From an uncultured Treponema sp. (GTDB lineage: Bacteria; Spirochaetota; Spirochaetia; Treponematales; Treponemataceae), in the NCBI GenBank assembly GCA_937915735.1, contig CALGGS010000007.1, forward strand, positions 1-10,109: 10,109 nt of DNA, read 5' to 3'. A program made the position numbers and the translations under genes. The notes beneath the pieces were generated by a model that was not told the origin of the DNA, searched no databases, and saw nothing but the letters and a program-made list of their open reading frames with translations. Numbering within the stretch: position 1 is the stretch's first letter; each line of letters opens with the position of its first letter. Below, piece after piece: positions 1-6,631 of this stretch.

Positions 1-66
1 TTTTATCTCTTCAAACGCATTTATATCTGACAAACGAAAACGCTTAATACATCTGTTGCTTCTCAT
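1..66 (-). CDS. Possible start of a further gene, running off the left edge
   Basis: A minus-strand frame opens with ATG at 66-64, or with TTG at 33-31, and stays open to base 1, giving 22 residues that end ...RFRLSDINAFEEIK. It overlaps the end of the preceding small gene. The gene packing in the rest of the window makes an immediately following gene likely, but there is no convincing ribosome binding site in front of either start. The piece is too short to identify. The RFRLSDINAF stretch faintly recalls excisionase-like winged-helix ends, which is not enough for a call. The real next gene could instead start beyond the window. Confidence 0.22.
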   Translation of the reverse strand, partial: MRSNRCIKRFRLSDINAFEEIK

Positions 67-256
67 ACTCTTTTCTGAGACGCTCGATAGTCTCTGTATC
101 ATCAACAATATACCGCCATTTTGTAACAGCGAAAAACGGGAAAAGACTACTTTTATTTTTGGGAGTTGATGATACTTCTTTTTCAGTTTTCCAAACCCAA
201 TTATCGCCATCTTCAAAGATTTTTTTCCCTTCGTCATTATGGCAAATCAGTTTCAT
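44..256 (-). CDS. Small 70-aa protein after the minor head/toxin-like gene; possible cognate (immunity) protein
   Basis: I do not recognise this family. The start chosen is the ATG at 256, whose ATGA overlaps the TGA stop of the preceding gene; an AGGAGG lies 7 nt upstream inside that gene's end. The in-frame ATG at 262 is only 1-2 nt from the AGGAGG and is unlikely. The protein is hydrophilic, with three tryptophans and a charged C-terminal helix-like stretch (TETIERLRKEYEKQQ). There is no signal peptide or membrane segment. It is translationally coupled to the head protein with a DUF3626-like extension. In MuF polymorphic toxin loci of temperate phages the gene directly after the toxin-bearing head gene is often the immunity gene, so that role is a reasonable inference from position only. 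It also shares a 20-nt exact repeat (peptide KKIFEDG) with the toxin-like domain. It could equally be a small virion or accessory protein. Confidence 0.75.
   Translation of the reverse strand: MKLICHNDEGKKIFEDGDNWVWKTEKEVSSTPKNKSSLFPFFAVTKWRYIVDDTETIERLRKEYEKQQMY
207..226. repeat. 20-nt direct repeat, copy 1 (in the small gene)
   Basis: The 20 bases at 207-226 are identical to those at 641-660 (ccatcttcaaagatttttt plus one t). In both genes the repeat is read in the same frame on the minus strand and encodes KKIFEDG. A match of this length in the same frame is unlikely by chance in 10 kb, although the T-run lowers the complexity. Confidence 0.7.
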
Positions 257-2112
257 TTCCATTCCTCCTGTATTATAACTTCCACATTATACTTTTTTAC
301 CCTTTCCTTCAACAAATTAACTTTTTCCATAGAGTTTTCACCTATGGATTTCTTGTTTATGACAATGGCTTTTACATCGCCTTTTCTGAAATCAATGCCG
401 CCCCAAATCTGCGATTCGATATACTCATATTTATCTACCAGCTCACCTTTATTGTTGAAAAGATAACGGAAATTCCCAAGCTGACGAACGGTATCATTCT
501 GTTTTGAAAGTGCCGTACCAAAATCTTTCTGAAAAGCAGTAAATGTGTCGTTATTCAAAGAATCCCCGATTGTATACGAAATCCTGTCCTTTACTTTTTC
601 TTTATTCAAGACTATTGCGACATCTCCATAATTTCCTCGTCCATCTTCAAAGATTTTTTTGTTTTTTACGGCAGTCGCATATATAGGTCTGTACTCATCT
701 TTCATTTTTTCAGAACCTTGCAATAATTCATCTTCTCGTATTTTTCGCTTACCAGTGTTGTAATATGCAAGCGATTTTCCAGTTTCAAACTGTGATTTAA
801 ATCTCGGCTCTTTCCAAAATTCTTCACTGTTCAAAAGTTTACTTAGGTCATAATGGACTATCTCTGTGTCTTTGGCTTGCAGATAGTTATTCACAATCTG
901 CCTTGCATTTCTTACATAATCATCAACTTCACTTTCTGCAATATGAAGATTAAAGGCAATATCTTTTCTTTCTTCATCGGTGAAATTAAAATCAATTTTA
1001 CCATCATTCCACTGTTTTCTTCCGTTTAATAAAAGGCTTTCAAATTCTTTATCCGACATAACTTCTTTTGACGGCATATCAATAAGCCCTTTTTCTGCAA
1101 GTTGTTTGAGAGTTAATGTCTGTCCGTTGTCTACAAACTGCTCGATTTTTGTACCGTCTTTAAACATCTTGAACCTTGTCAGGCCGAGAATATCTCTCTG
1201 TGTTTTCTCGTCCTGTTCATCGAGCCAATCTGAAAATGATATGTCAGATTTGATTTGTCTGCCTTTGCTTGCTCTTATATCTCCTTCGATATTGAAATAA
1301 GGAATGAGTAAACACCTGCAACCTCTGTGCTGAGGAACTCTCGGTGCATCTTTAAGACTCTTGTACAGTTTCTCTGAGGCAGAGCCGCAAACAATGCAAG
1401 TCCTGCTGTCAAGCGTGGCGAGATACTCATATTTATATCCGTCTTTCGTTCCGTCTCCGAAATAATCCTCATTCTCTTGATAAACTCGCTCCCTTGTTTC
1501 TTCTGCAAACGACTGCAATACAGTTCTTGTGTTTCCGTAAATGGAGTTTCTGAGCGTGTTCATAAGTCCGGGATTTTTCAGCTTTGTTTCCGGTGAGATT
1601 CCACCAAGAACCTTACTGACAATCTGTTTTGTCGGTTGCCCCGTAAGATAGCCTGTTCTTACCGCACTGTCCCAAGTGTTATACAATCCTGCCTCAATAC
1701 CGTTAAGATAGCTGTCATAAGTGAATCCGTCAGTCACAGGCTTGAACATTGCGGCCGTCTTAATCTGTTCTCGTGTCGGATAAAGAAAGTTGACTGTTCC
1801 GCCTTTTACTTTAACAATGTCATTTTTTACGGAATCTAAAAGTGACTTTTGTTTTTTCAGCTCGTATTCAATCAGTCCGTCCAGGTCAATGTTATTGCCG
1901 ACATTCTCTTTAAGTGCAGCCGCCACATCTTTCAGTTTCCTTGCGATTTCAAGATAGCGTTTTTTCGTGTAAACTCCGTCAGTTTTTTTGATGAACTTGC
2001 CTATCTCAGAGTTAGCCTTGTCGAGAAGTGATATTATTTCATTCGCCTGTCCGTTCTTGTACGCTTCAAGCTGAATCTGGTATTTGATTACGCTGTTCTC
2101 GTATTTATTCAT
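253..2112 (-). CDS. Mu-F/SPP1-gp7-type minor head protein with C-terminal DUF3626-like domain
   Basis: This 619-aa protein is a predicted minor capsid protein, a class that binds the portal inside the procapsid and can be ejected with the DNA. The N-terminal ~200 residues are helical. The family signature follows at about 229-271: a YEYLATLDSRTC segment with a CxxC pair (239-242) and then HRGCRC (H262, C265, C267). The FSDWLDEQ..RDILG segment (about 293-311) also fits the family. Beyond about 460 there is an extra domain with RPIYATAV, YGDVAIVL, ISYTIGDS and YIESQIWGGID blocks, which resemble DUF3626; this assignment is from memory of the motifs. Such C-terminal additions characterise the MuF polymorphic toxins of temperate phages. 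The start taken is the ATG at 2112, whose ATGA overlaps the stop of the preceding gene; a TTG two codons upstream is the alternative. Enzymatic activity of the extra domain is not shown by the sequence. Confidence 0.85.
   Translation of the reverse strand: MNKYENSVIKYQIQLEAYKNGQANEIISLLDKANSEIGKFIKKTDGVYTKKRYLEIARKLKDVAAALKENVGNNIDLDGLIEYELKKQKSLLDSVKNDIVKVKGGTVNFLYPTREQIKTAAMFKPVTDGFTYDSYLNGIEAGLYNTWDSAVRTGYLTGQPTKQIVSKVLGGISPETKLKNPGLMNTLRNSIYGNTRTVLQSFAEETRERVYQENEDYFGDGTKDGYKYEYLATLDSRTCIVCGSASEKLYKSLKDAPRVPQHRGCRCLLIPYFNIEGDIRASKGRQIKSDISFSDWLDEQDEKTQRDILGLTRFKMFKDGTKIEQFVDNGQTLTLKQLAEKGLIDMPSKEVMSDKEFESLLLNGRKQWNDGKIDFNFTDEERKDIAFNLHIAESEVDDYVRNARQIVNNYLQAKDTEIVHYDLSKLLNSEEFWKEPRFKSQFETGKSLAYYNTGKRKIREDELLQGSEKMKDEYRPIYATAVKNKKIFEDGRGNYGDVAIVLNKEKVKDRISYTIGDSLNNDTFTAFQKDFGTALSKQNDTVRQLGNFRYLFNNKGELVDKYEYIESQIWGGIDFRKGDVKAIVINKKSIGENSMEKVNLLKERVKKYNVEVIIQEEWK
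641..660. repeat. 20-nt direct repeat, copy 2 (in the C-terminal domain of the head protein)
   Basis: Identical to 207-226 and read in the same frame as KKIFEDG, about 488 residues into the head protein, just before the YGDVAIVL block of the DUF3626-like domain. Confidence 0.7.
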
Positions 2113-2501
2113 TGACAATACATCCTGTTTACTCTGCCAAGTTTGTCAGCTGCTTTCTCCCAAGGCTGAGAGTAATACCACTTGATTCTTTTGACTTTAG
2201 TCCATTTCTTATGAAAAACTCTGTCAATCATATTGCCTATAACAGACGGAAGACCGATTAAAATCAGATAAAAGACTCCAAGGTATTTTGACTGAATACT
2301 GTGCCCAAACTCGTGTTTTCTCGTAGTTTCTGTATCTTGTCTTTGATTTATAAAGATGTAATTACCAAGCGAGAAACTTGACAAATAGCCGCTTTTGAAG
2401 AAATACAAGCCATTATTTTTCTCACAATCGAGAATAGCAGATAGTATAACTCCGAGAATATGCTGAGGAAATTGCCACAACCATAACAAGATATTTTTCA
2501 T
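2109..2501 (-). CDS. Small membrane protein with HEFGH zinc-metallopeptidase motif
   Basis: A 130-aa protein with an HEXXH zincin signature, HEFGH at residues 63-67, and a following PWEKAADKLG segment (113-122) whose glutamate could supply a further zinc ligand. Hydrophobic stretches at about 12-24 (HILGVILSAIL) and 74-93 (LGVFYLILIGLPSVIG) look like membrane segments. The start chosen is the ATG at 2501; an open frame extends upstream to 2597, but it runs through the end of the terminase gene and through a palindrome-like site. An AAGGGG lies 13 nt before the ATG, further than usual. The gene lies between terminase and minor head protein, where a portal gene would normally be. I recall similar short HExxH membrane proteins in gut bacteria and their phages, but no proven role. 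Protease activity, possibly in head maturation or host membrane work, is inference; it may be catalytically inactive. Confidence 0.75.
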   Translation of the reverse strand: MKNILLWLWQFPQHILGVILSAILDCEKNNGLYFFKSGYLSSFSLGNYIFINQRQDTETTRKHEFGHSIQSKYLGVFYLILIGLPSVIGNMIDRVFHKKWTKVKRIKWYYSQPWEKAADKLGRVNRMYCQ

Positions 2502-2520
2502 AATGATAATTATACCCCTT

Positions 2521-2538
2521 ATTTCGTACATGCGAAAT
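2521..2538. promoter_or_regulatory. Palindrome-like motif, copy 1 (possible operator)
   Basis: The 18-mer atttcgtacatgcgaaat has perfect 6-bp arms (ATTTCG/CGAAAT) around a 6-nt centre. It differs at only three positions from the 18-mer at 8926-8943. Its near edge lies exactly 20 nt upstream of the ATG at 2501, the same distance as between the other copy and the ATG at 8906. It sits in the gap between the terminase stop and the HEFGH gene. On the minus strand an AT-rich TAAAATATATAT precedes it, usable as a -10 element but without a good -35 box. It looks like an operator or phage-specific promoter element; the binding protein is unknown. Confidence 0.45.
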
Positions 2539-2545
2539 ATATATT

Positions 2546-4012
2546 TTACACTCCTGCTACCCTTCCGCTCATAATCTGCCCTGTCTGCTGACAGCACAAG
2601 AAATACCCGGCCGTAAAATTATCAACCTGGTCATCGTGTTTTCCACTTGGGAACTCCTTAACCTCAGTAAGCCAGTCAAGATTCCAGCTACCATGCAAGA
2701 TATGAACATGACCTGCCTCAAATATCGGCTCGACATAGCCTGCACGAGCAACCTTGTCTATTCCGATTTTCTGAGGGATAACCCTTCGTAAGCCATTTAG
2801 AATAGTCTGCAAGTTATGAACAGCATCCTTTGAATCAAGCGAGTTCTCTACTGCTATAGAGACTCCAATTCCGTCTTTCTCTGAAACAGCACGGATAAAT
2901 GTATCTCTTTCTCCTGCACTAGCCCTTATTCTTGCCACATCTTTAATCCATAGATGCCATAATCCTTCAATCTTGTTGTAGGTAAGAAGTGTGCCGCTGG
3001 TCCAGTCAGGGTCTTCCTTCTGTGTCTGTTTTGCGGTATGAGCCAAATCCCATACACGATAGTATTTTGTTTTCGGAAACTCGCTTTCGTTGTTGTGGAT
3101 ATGGATATGACTAGTATCAAATAAGTTACCACCACGAATCTGAGGATTACATTGTAACAAAGACGCTGTGCCATATTCTCCTAATGACGCTGCCTGCCTT
3201 TTATACCAGTCTGCGTCAAACCGTCCTTTTCCACCGTCAATGTTCTTTTCAAACAAATAGTCGTATTTTACTTTCTTGCCGTCAACAAATACCTCTCCGT
3301 TCATAGCCGGAAAAGAAATAACCTCGAACTTCTGAAACGACGGGTCATACGACTGACTTCCTTCCTGATTTCTAGCCTTTATTCGTCCGATAATGTCATC
3401 TACATGCCATGGTGTCGCAAGAATAATCGTTATCGAAGCAGGTGCCTGTCGTGTAAAAAAATCGTTCGTAAATGCGTTCCACATGTGTTCTCGCATAGCC
3501 TCACTCTCAGCCTCTCCACGACCTGAACAATAATCATCAAGTATTCCTAAGTGATAGCCTTTTCCTGTGATGCCGGAAGAAAGACCGCTTGCAGTGACTA
3601 CACCTATACCGCCTGTTACTTGCCAACCGTCAGAAGTTCCTTTGCTGTATGTCCTTTGAAAGCATTCCTTGTACTCTTCTTTCTGAGTGAGCGAGCGTGA
3701 AAAGTTGGAGAATCCTTGAGCCAAACTTGCCGAATATGTTACGAGCATTACATCACAGTCTGGGTGCGTACCGATGAAATGTGCAGGGAGATACCGAGAT
3801 ACAATATCAGACTTTCCATGACGAAAAGGCACGGTTATTATGAGATATGTGGACTTTCCGTTATCCATATCATATATGGCACGGTCGATCCTATTGCATA
3901 TTTCCTTTGTATGAAGTCCGACAATCAATGGCTCTGTTTTTTTCTTCTGCCAGAAGTATTCCATGAAAGCCAGGTGACTCCTACAGACCATCAGCTGCTC
4001 GTAAAGGGTCAT
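2546..4012 (-). CDS. terL: Terminase large subunit
   Basis: A 488-aa packaging motor: an N-terminal ATPase drives DNA into the procapsid and a C-terminal RNase H-like nuclease cuts the genome. The Walker A-type loop is VPFRHGKS (61-68), close to the xRxxGKS form of terminases. The Walker B region is LGILDD (155-160) and the coupling motif is ILATPW (197-202). Candidate nuclease acidic residues are D322 in YRVWDLA, E389 in VENSLDSKD and D461/D464 in HDDQVDNF, in the usual order. The length is normal for the family, so the gene looks intact. Its ATG overlaps the TGA of the small-subunit candidate (ATGA), implying coupled translation; the upstream AGAAG is a weak ribosome binding site. Downstream there is a 44-nt gap before the next gene. 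The packaging type (cos, pac or direct terminal repeats) cannot be told from this sequence alone. Confidence 0.95.
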   Translation of the reverse strand: MTLYEQLMVCRSHLAFMEYFWQKKKTEPLIVGLHTKEICNRIDRAIYDMDNGKSTYLIITVPFRHGKSDIVSRYLPAHFIGTHPDCDVMLVTYSASLAQGFSNFSRSLTQKEEYKECFQRTYSKGTSDGWQVTGGIGVVTASGLSSGITGKGYHLGILDDYCSGRGEAESEAMREHMWNAFTNDFFTRQAPASITIILATPWHVDDIIGRIKARNQEGSQSYDPSFQKFEVISFPAMNGEVFVDGKKVKYDYLFEKNIDGGKGRFDADWYKRQAASLGEYGTASLLQCNPQIRGGNLFDTSHIHIHNNESEFPKTKYYRVWDLAHTAKQTQKEDPDWTSGTLLTYNKIEGLWHLWIKDVARIRASAGERDTFIRAVSEKDGIGVSIAVENSLDSKDAVHNLQTILNGLRRVIPQKIGIDKVARAGYVEPIFEAGHVHILHGSWNLDWLTEVKEFPSGKHDDQVDNFTAGYFLCCQQTGQIMSGRVAGV

Positions 4013-4419
4013 TCGTTCTTCTGCAAGATTTTCCCAAGAGATTCAACTTCATCAGGCGACAGCTTGTTAATGTCAATCATATTGACAAGAGCCTGAGTAC
4101 CATTTTGTTCGACTGCTCCGCTGAGTTCAATCTGCTGAATAAGAGGCCCGTCAATCCTTGTCATAATCCTGTCCAACGCTTTCTCACGGATTCCGTCTGA
4201 TTCTCCATGAAACGCAAGTTTGAGGTATGCAAGAACCATTGCGGTTTTTCCGTCAATTATTCTTTTTTCGCCTGTTTTTGGGTCTGTGATTTCCTGCTTC
4301 ATTTTTTTAAGCTCGGCGGTAAAAATATCATTAAACGACTTTCCCTTGCGTGGTCTGCCTTTAGGATTTCCGCTCTTACCTTTCTGAAACAGCCAGGGTT
4401 TTTTATTCTCTTCTTCCAT
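4009..4419 (-). CDS. DUF5681-containing protein, probable terminase small subunit
   Basis: A 136-aa protein with the glycine/lysine-rich DUF5681 signature FQKGKSGNPKGRP at residues 11-23, followed by a helical region (about 28-95) and a short acidic tail (SPDEVESLGKIL). DUF5681 proteins are typically found immediately before the large terminase. The small subunit recognises the packaging site on DNA, and the basic N-terminal segment could contact DNA. The role is inferred from this position plus the domain; no experimental link is visible here. The start ATG at 4419 has an AGGAG 5 nt upstream, and the stop overlaps the terminase start by 4 nt. Only 8 nt separate it from the preceding mutase gene, so the enzyme cassette and packaging genes are probably on one transcript. 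Confidence 0.8.
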   Translation of the reverse strand: MEEENKKPWLFQKGKSGNPKGRPRKGKSFNDIFTAELKKMKQEITDPKTGEKRIIDGKTAMVLAYLKLAFHGESDGIREKALDRIMTRIDGPLIQQIELSGAVEQNGTQALVNMIDINKLSPDEVESLGKILQKNE

Positions 4420-4427
4420 AATGTCTC

Positions 4428-5513
4428 CTATAATTTTACAGATAGTGCAATTTCAATTATTTTATCCATATCGAGATACTTATACAGTCCAAGCCTTCCG
4501 CCAACGATGATTCCATTCTTATCAGCAAGAGACTTATACTTCCGGTACACAGATTCATTTTCTGCGTTATTCAAGGGATAGTACGGCTCATCACCTCGCT
4601 TCCATTTTTTTGGCAGTTCGTATGTGATTACTGTTTTTGGCTGTGTTCCAAAATCAAAATGTTTGTGCTCGATTATCCGTGTATACGGAACATCATCGCT
4701 TGTGTAATTAACAACAGCATTCCCTTGAAAGTTATCACAGTCCAAAACATTAGTTTTAAATGTAAGACTTCTATACTCCAACTCTCCAAAACAGTAATCA
4801 AACAGTTCCGCAAGGTCTCCTGTATACACAATTTTATCAGCCACACCATCAAAATATTTTCTTTCGGTTGTGTAATTAACTCCGTAAATGATTTGTGCTC
4901 CTTCATACATTTTTTCAATCATCGGAGTATAGCCGCCAGCAGGAACCCCTTGATAACGGTCATTAAAATAATTATTGTCAAATGTGAACCTTACAGGCAG
5001 CCGTGAAATAATATCTGCACTTAATTCGCTGCATTTCCTGCCCCACTGTTTCTCTGTATATCCTTTTATCAGTTTTTCGTAAATGTCATATCCAACAAGG
5101 CTGATTGCCTTTTCCTCCAAGTTACGAGGATTGCCGATTCCTTTTGACTGTTCTTGTATCCTTTTTTTTGCCTGCTCCGGGTTTTTTACATCACTCCACA
5201 TTTTTGTGAATGTATTCATGCTGAACGGTAAATTGTAAAACTCATCTTTATACCTTGCTACTGGCGAGTTGATGAAGTTGTTAAAATCAGCGAATAGATT
5301 CACATAGAGCCATGTTTTTTCATTGTTGGTATGGAATATATGGGGACCGTACTTATGAACGATTATAGACTCGTTTTGATGCGTGTAGCAGTTGCCGCCA
5401 ATATTCCTGCGTTTTTCTAAAACCAAAACTTTCTTGCCTTGTTTTACAAGTCTGTTTGCCACAACGGCATTAAACAAACCTGCTCCTACAAGCAGATAAT
5501 CAAACCGTTTCAA
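4428..5513 (-). CDS. glf: UDP-galactopyranose mutase
   Basis: This flavoenzyme interconverts UDP-galactopyranose and UDP-galactofuranose, the donor of Galf residues. The protein (361 aa) aligns along its whole length with bacterial Glf as I remember the E. coli sequence. It has the FAD-binding Rossmann start (YLLVGAGLFN, 6-15), NIGGN (37-41), HKYGPHIFHT (53-62), KGYTEKQWGR (150-159), PVRFTFDNNYF and RYQG (173-189), EYRSL (246-250), PYTRIIEHKHF (276-286), EPYYPL (309-314) and GGRLGLYKY (338-346). R175 and R279 appear to match the two arginines essential in characterised enzymes. The third glycine of the GxGxxG motif is N15. The start is TTG at 5513, overlapping the preceding TGA as TTGA; the conserved N-terminus begins there and no ATG fits better. 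It is probably catalytic. Finding it inside a phage late operon next to terminase is unusual. Confidence 0.95.
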   Translation of the reverse strand: MKRFDYLLVGAGLFNAVVANRLVKQGKKVLVLEKRRNIGGNCYTHQNESIIVHKYGPHIFHTNNEKTWLYVNLFADFNNFINSPVARYKDEFYNLPFSMNTFTKMWSDVKNPEQAKKRIQEQSKGIGNPRNLEEKAISLVGYDIYEKLIKGYTEKQWGRKCSELSADIISRLPVRFTFDNNYFNDRYQGVPAGGYTPMIEKMYEGAQIIYGVNYTTERKYFDGVADKIVYTGDLAELFDYCFGELEYRSLTFKTNVLDCDNFQGNAVVNYTSDDVPYTRIIEHKHFDFGTQPKTVITYELPKKWKRGDEPYYPLNNAENESVYRKYKSLADKNGIIVGGRLGLYKYLDMDKIIEIALSVKL

Positions 5514-6631
5514 ACCTTATACACCTTCAATTTGTTCTTGATAAAATCACTGTCCTGCGAATATGAGTAAGCCCCGCAATTTCTAAACAGTACAAGGTCT
5601 CCTATTCCTGTCTGTACATCAATGCCTTTTTCAATGATGTCATTCTCAGTACAGGCATATCCGTGGATTTCTTTTGTAGGCTGTATTCGTGGAGCACACA
5701 TAAACAAATCAAAAGGAACTTTTTTACTCCAACAGATAAACCCAATGTCAAATATACTTGCGTCTACGATTGCGACATCTTTCTTTACTGAATCAATCTT
5801 TGCAAGCAAAGAGACAGAATTGGCTACAACTGGCGTTCCGGGTTCCAGAATGACAGTCGGAATCTTTTCAAAATGCTTTTCAAGAGTTTTCTGAATCAAT
5901 TCTGCGTAATCAGAAAAGTAAGGTACATTCTCAAACTGCGCAGCAAGTCTGTCATCCATATCACCGTAAAAATTAGAGCCGAAATCAACATAATCTATCC
6001 GGCTTAATTCTTCTGAATTGAATCTGCGTAAAAAGTCGGAGATTGCTGATAATTTTTTCTTCCAGCCTTCGAGGTCTCTGCCTCCATATCTGTGAAAAAT
6101 AAAACCTGCAAGGCTTAAGTATTCATCATTTCTTAAATCAATCAAGAAGTTTTCAATTTCATACGCTGTCAAACCAAAACGAGAATATCCGCTACCTATA
6201 TCAAGGTTTATCCTTGCTCCGATTTTGATTTTCTTATGTTTTTTCTTTGCGTACTCAGAAAGTGCCTTATACATCTCGTAACTGTCTACATTGACAATTC
6301 CTCCATGCGATGCAACTTTGAACCGGTAATCAAGCTCAGACAGAACTCCGTTGTAGATTATCTGAGAATACCTTGCCCCTGCTTTTATAGCTTTTTTTAC
6401 CTCGTCTTTTGAACAGACTTCAAGATATGAAAACTCACCTTTGATTGCGGCCTTCAAAACGCAATCTGCATTGTTCGTTTTCACAGAGTACGCAAGTTTG
6501 ATAGGCAGTTTACTGAACGCCTCGTTCAAGGATTTAGAAACAGAATCGAATTTTGCTCTATCGAACAAAAAACAAGGGGTTTTATCTTTGAACTTTAATA
6601 CTTGCGATATTTCTTTTGTAGTTAAACCCAT
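5510..6631 (-). CDS. Fold-type III PLP-dependent decarboxylase (DapDC/ornithine decarboxylase-like)
   Basis: A 373-aa alanine-racemase-fold enzyme related to diaminopimelate and ornithine decarboxylases. The PLP lysine is K51 in YSVKTN. Other family landmarks are GFIFH (177-181), DFGSNF (216-221) where the family usually has a glycine-rich loop, EPGTPVVA (263-270), the active-site cysteine region YACTENDI (C327 with D331), and GAYSYS (353-358). Two usual features differ: the arginine of EPGR is T266, and the glycine-rich phosphate loop reads FGSN. These sites shape substrate carboxylate or phosphate contacts, so the substrate is probably neither plain diaminopimelate nor ornithine. Expected chemistry is decarboxylation of an amino acid to an amine. 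The start ATG at 6631 has GGGGG 7 nt upstream. The gene overlaps the previous one by 50 nt and the next by 4 nt. Not called lysA because there is no sign of a lysine pathway. Confidence 0.88.
   Translation of the reverse strand: MGLTTKEISQVLKFKDKTPCFLFDRAKFDSVSKSLNEAFSKLPIKLAYSVKTNNADCVLKAAIKGEFSYLEVCSKDEVKKAIKAGARYSQIIYNGVLSELDYRFKVASHGGIVNVDSYEMYKALSEYAKKKHKKIKIGARINLDIGSGYSRFGLTAYEIENFLIDLRNDEYLSLAGFIFHRYGGRDLEGWKKKLSAISDFLRRFNSEELSRIDYVDFGSNFYGDMDDRLAAQFENVPYFSDYAELIQKTLEKHFEKIPTVILEPGTPVVANSVSLLAKIDSVKKDVAIVDASIFDIGFICWSKKVPFDLFMCAPRIQPTKEIHGYACTENDIIEKGIDVQTGIGDLVLFRNCGAYSYSQDSDFIKNKLKVYKV

Noticed and set aside
1275..1508. Minus-strand frame of 77 codons inside the head gene
   Set aside because: It lies in another frame within the conserved CxxC/HxxCxC region of the head protein and has no sensible protein pattern of its own.
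2502..2597. N-terminal extension of the HEFGH protein
   Set aside because: It would run through the last codons of the terminase and the palindrome-like motif; the membrane protein has a natural start at 2501.
5510..6631. Calling the decarboxylase lysA
   Set aside because: The EPGR arginine is missing and there is no lysine-pathway context, so only the fold-level call is supported.
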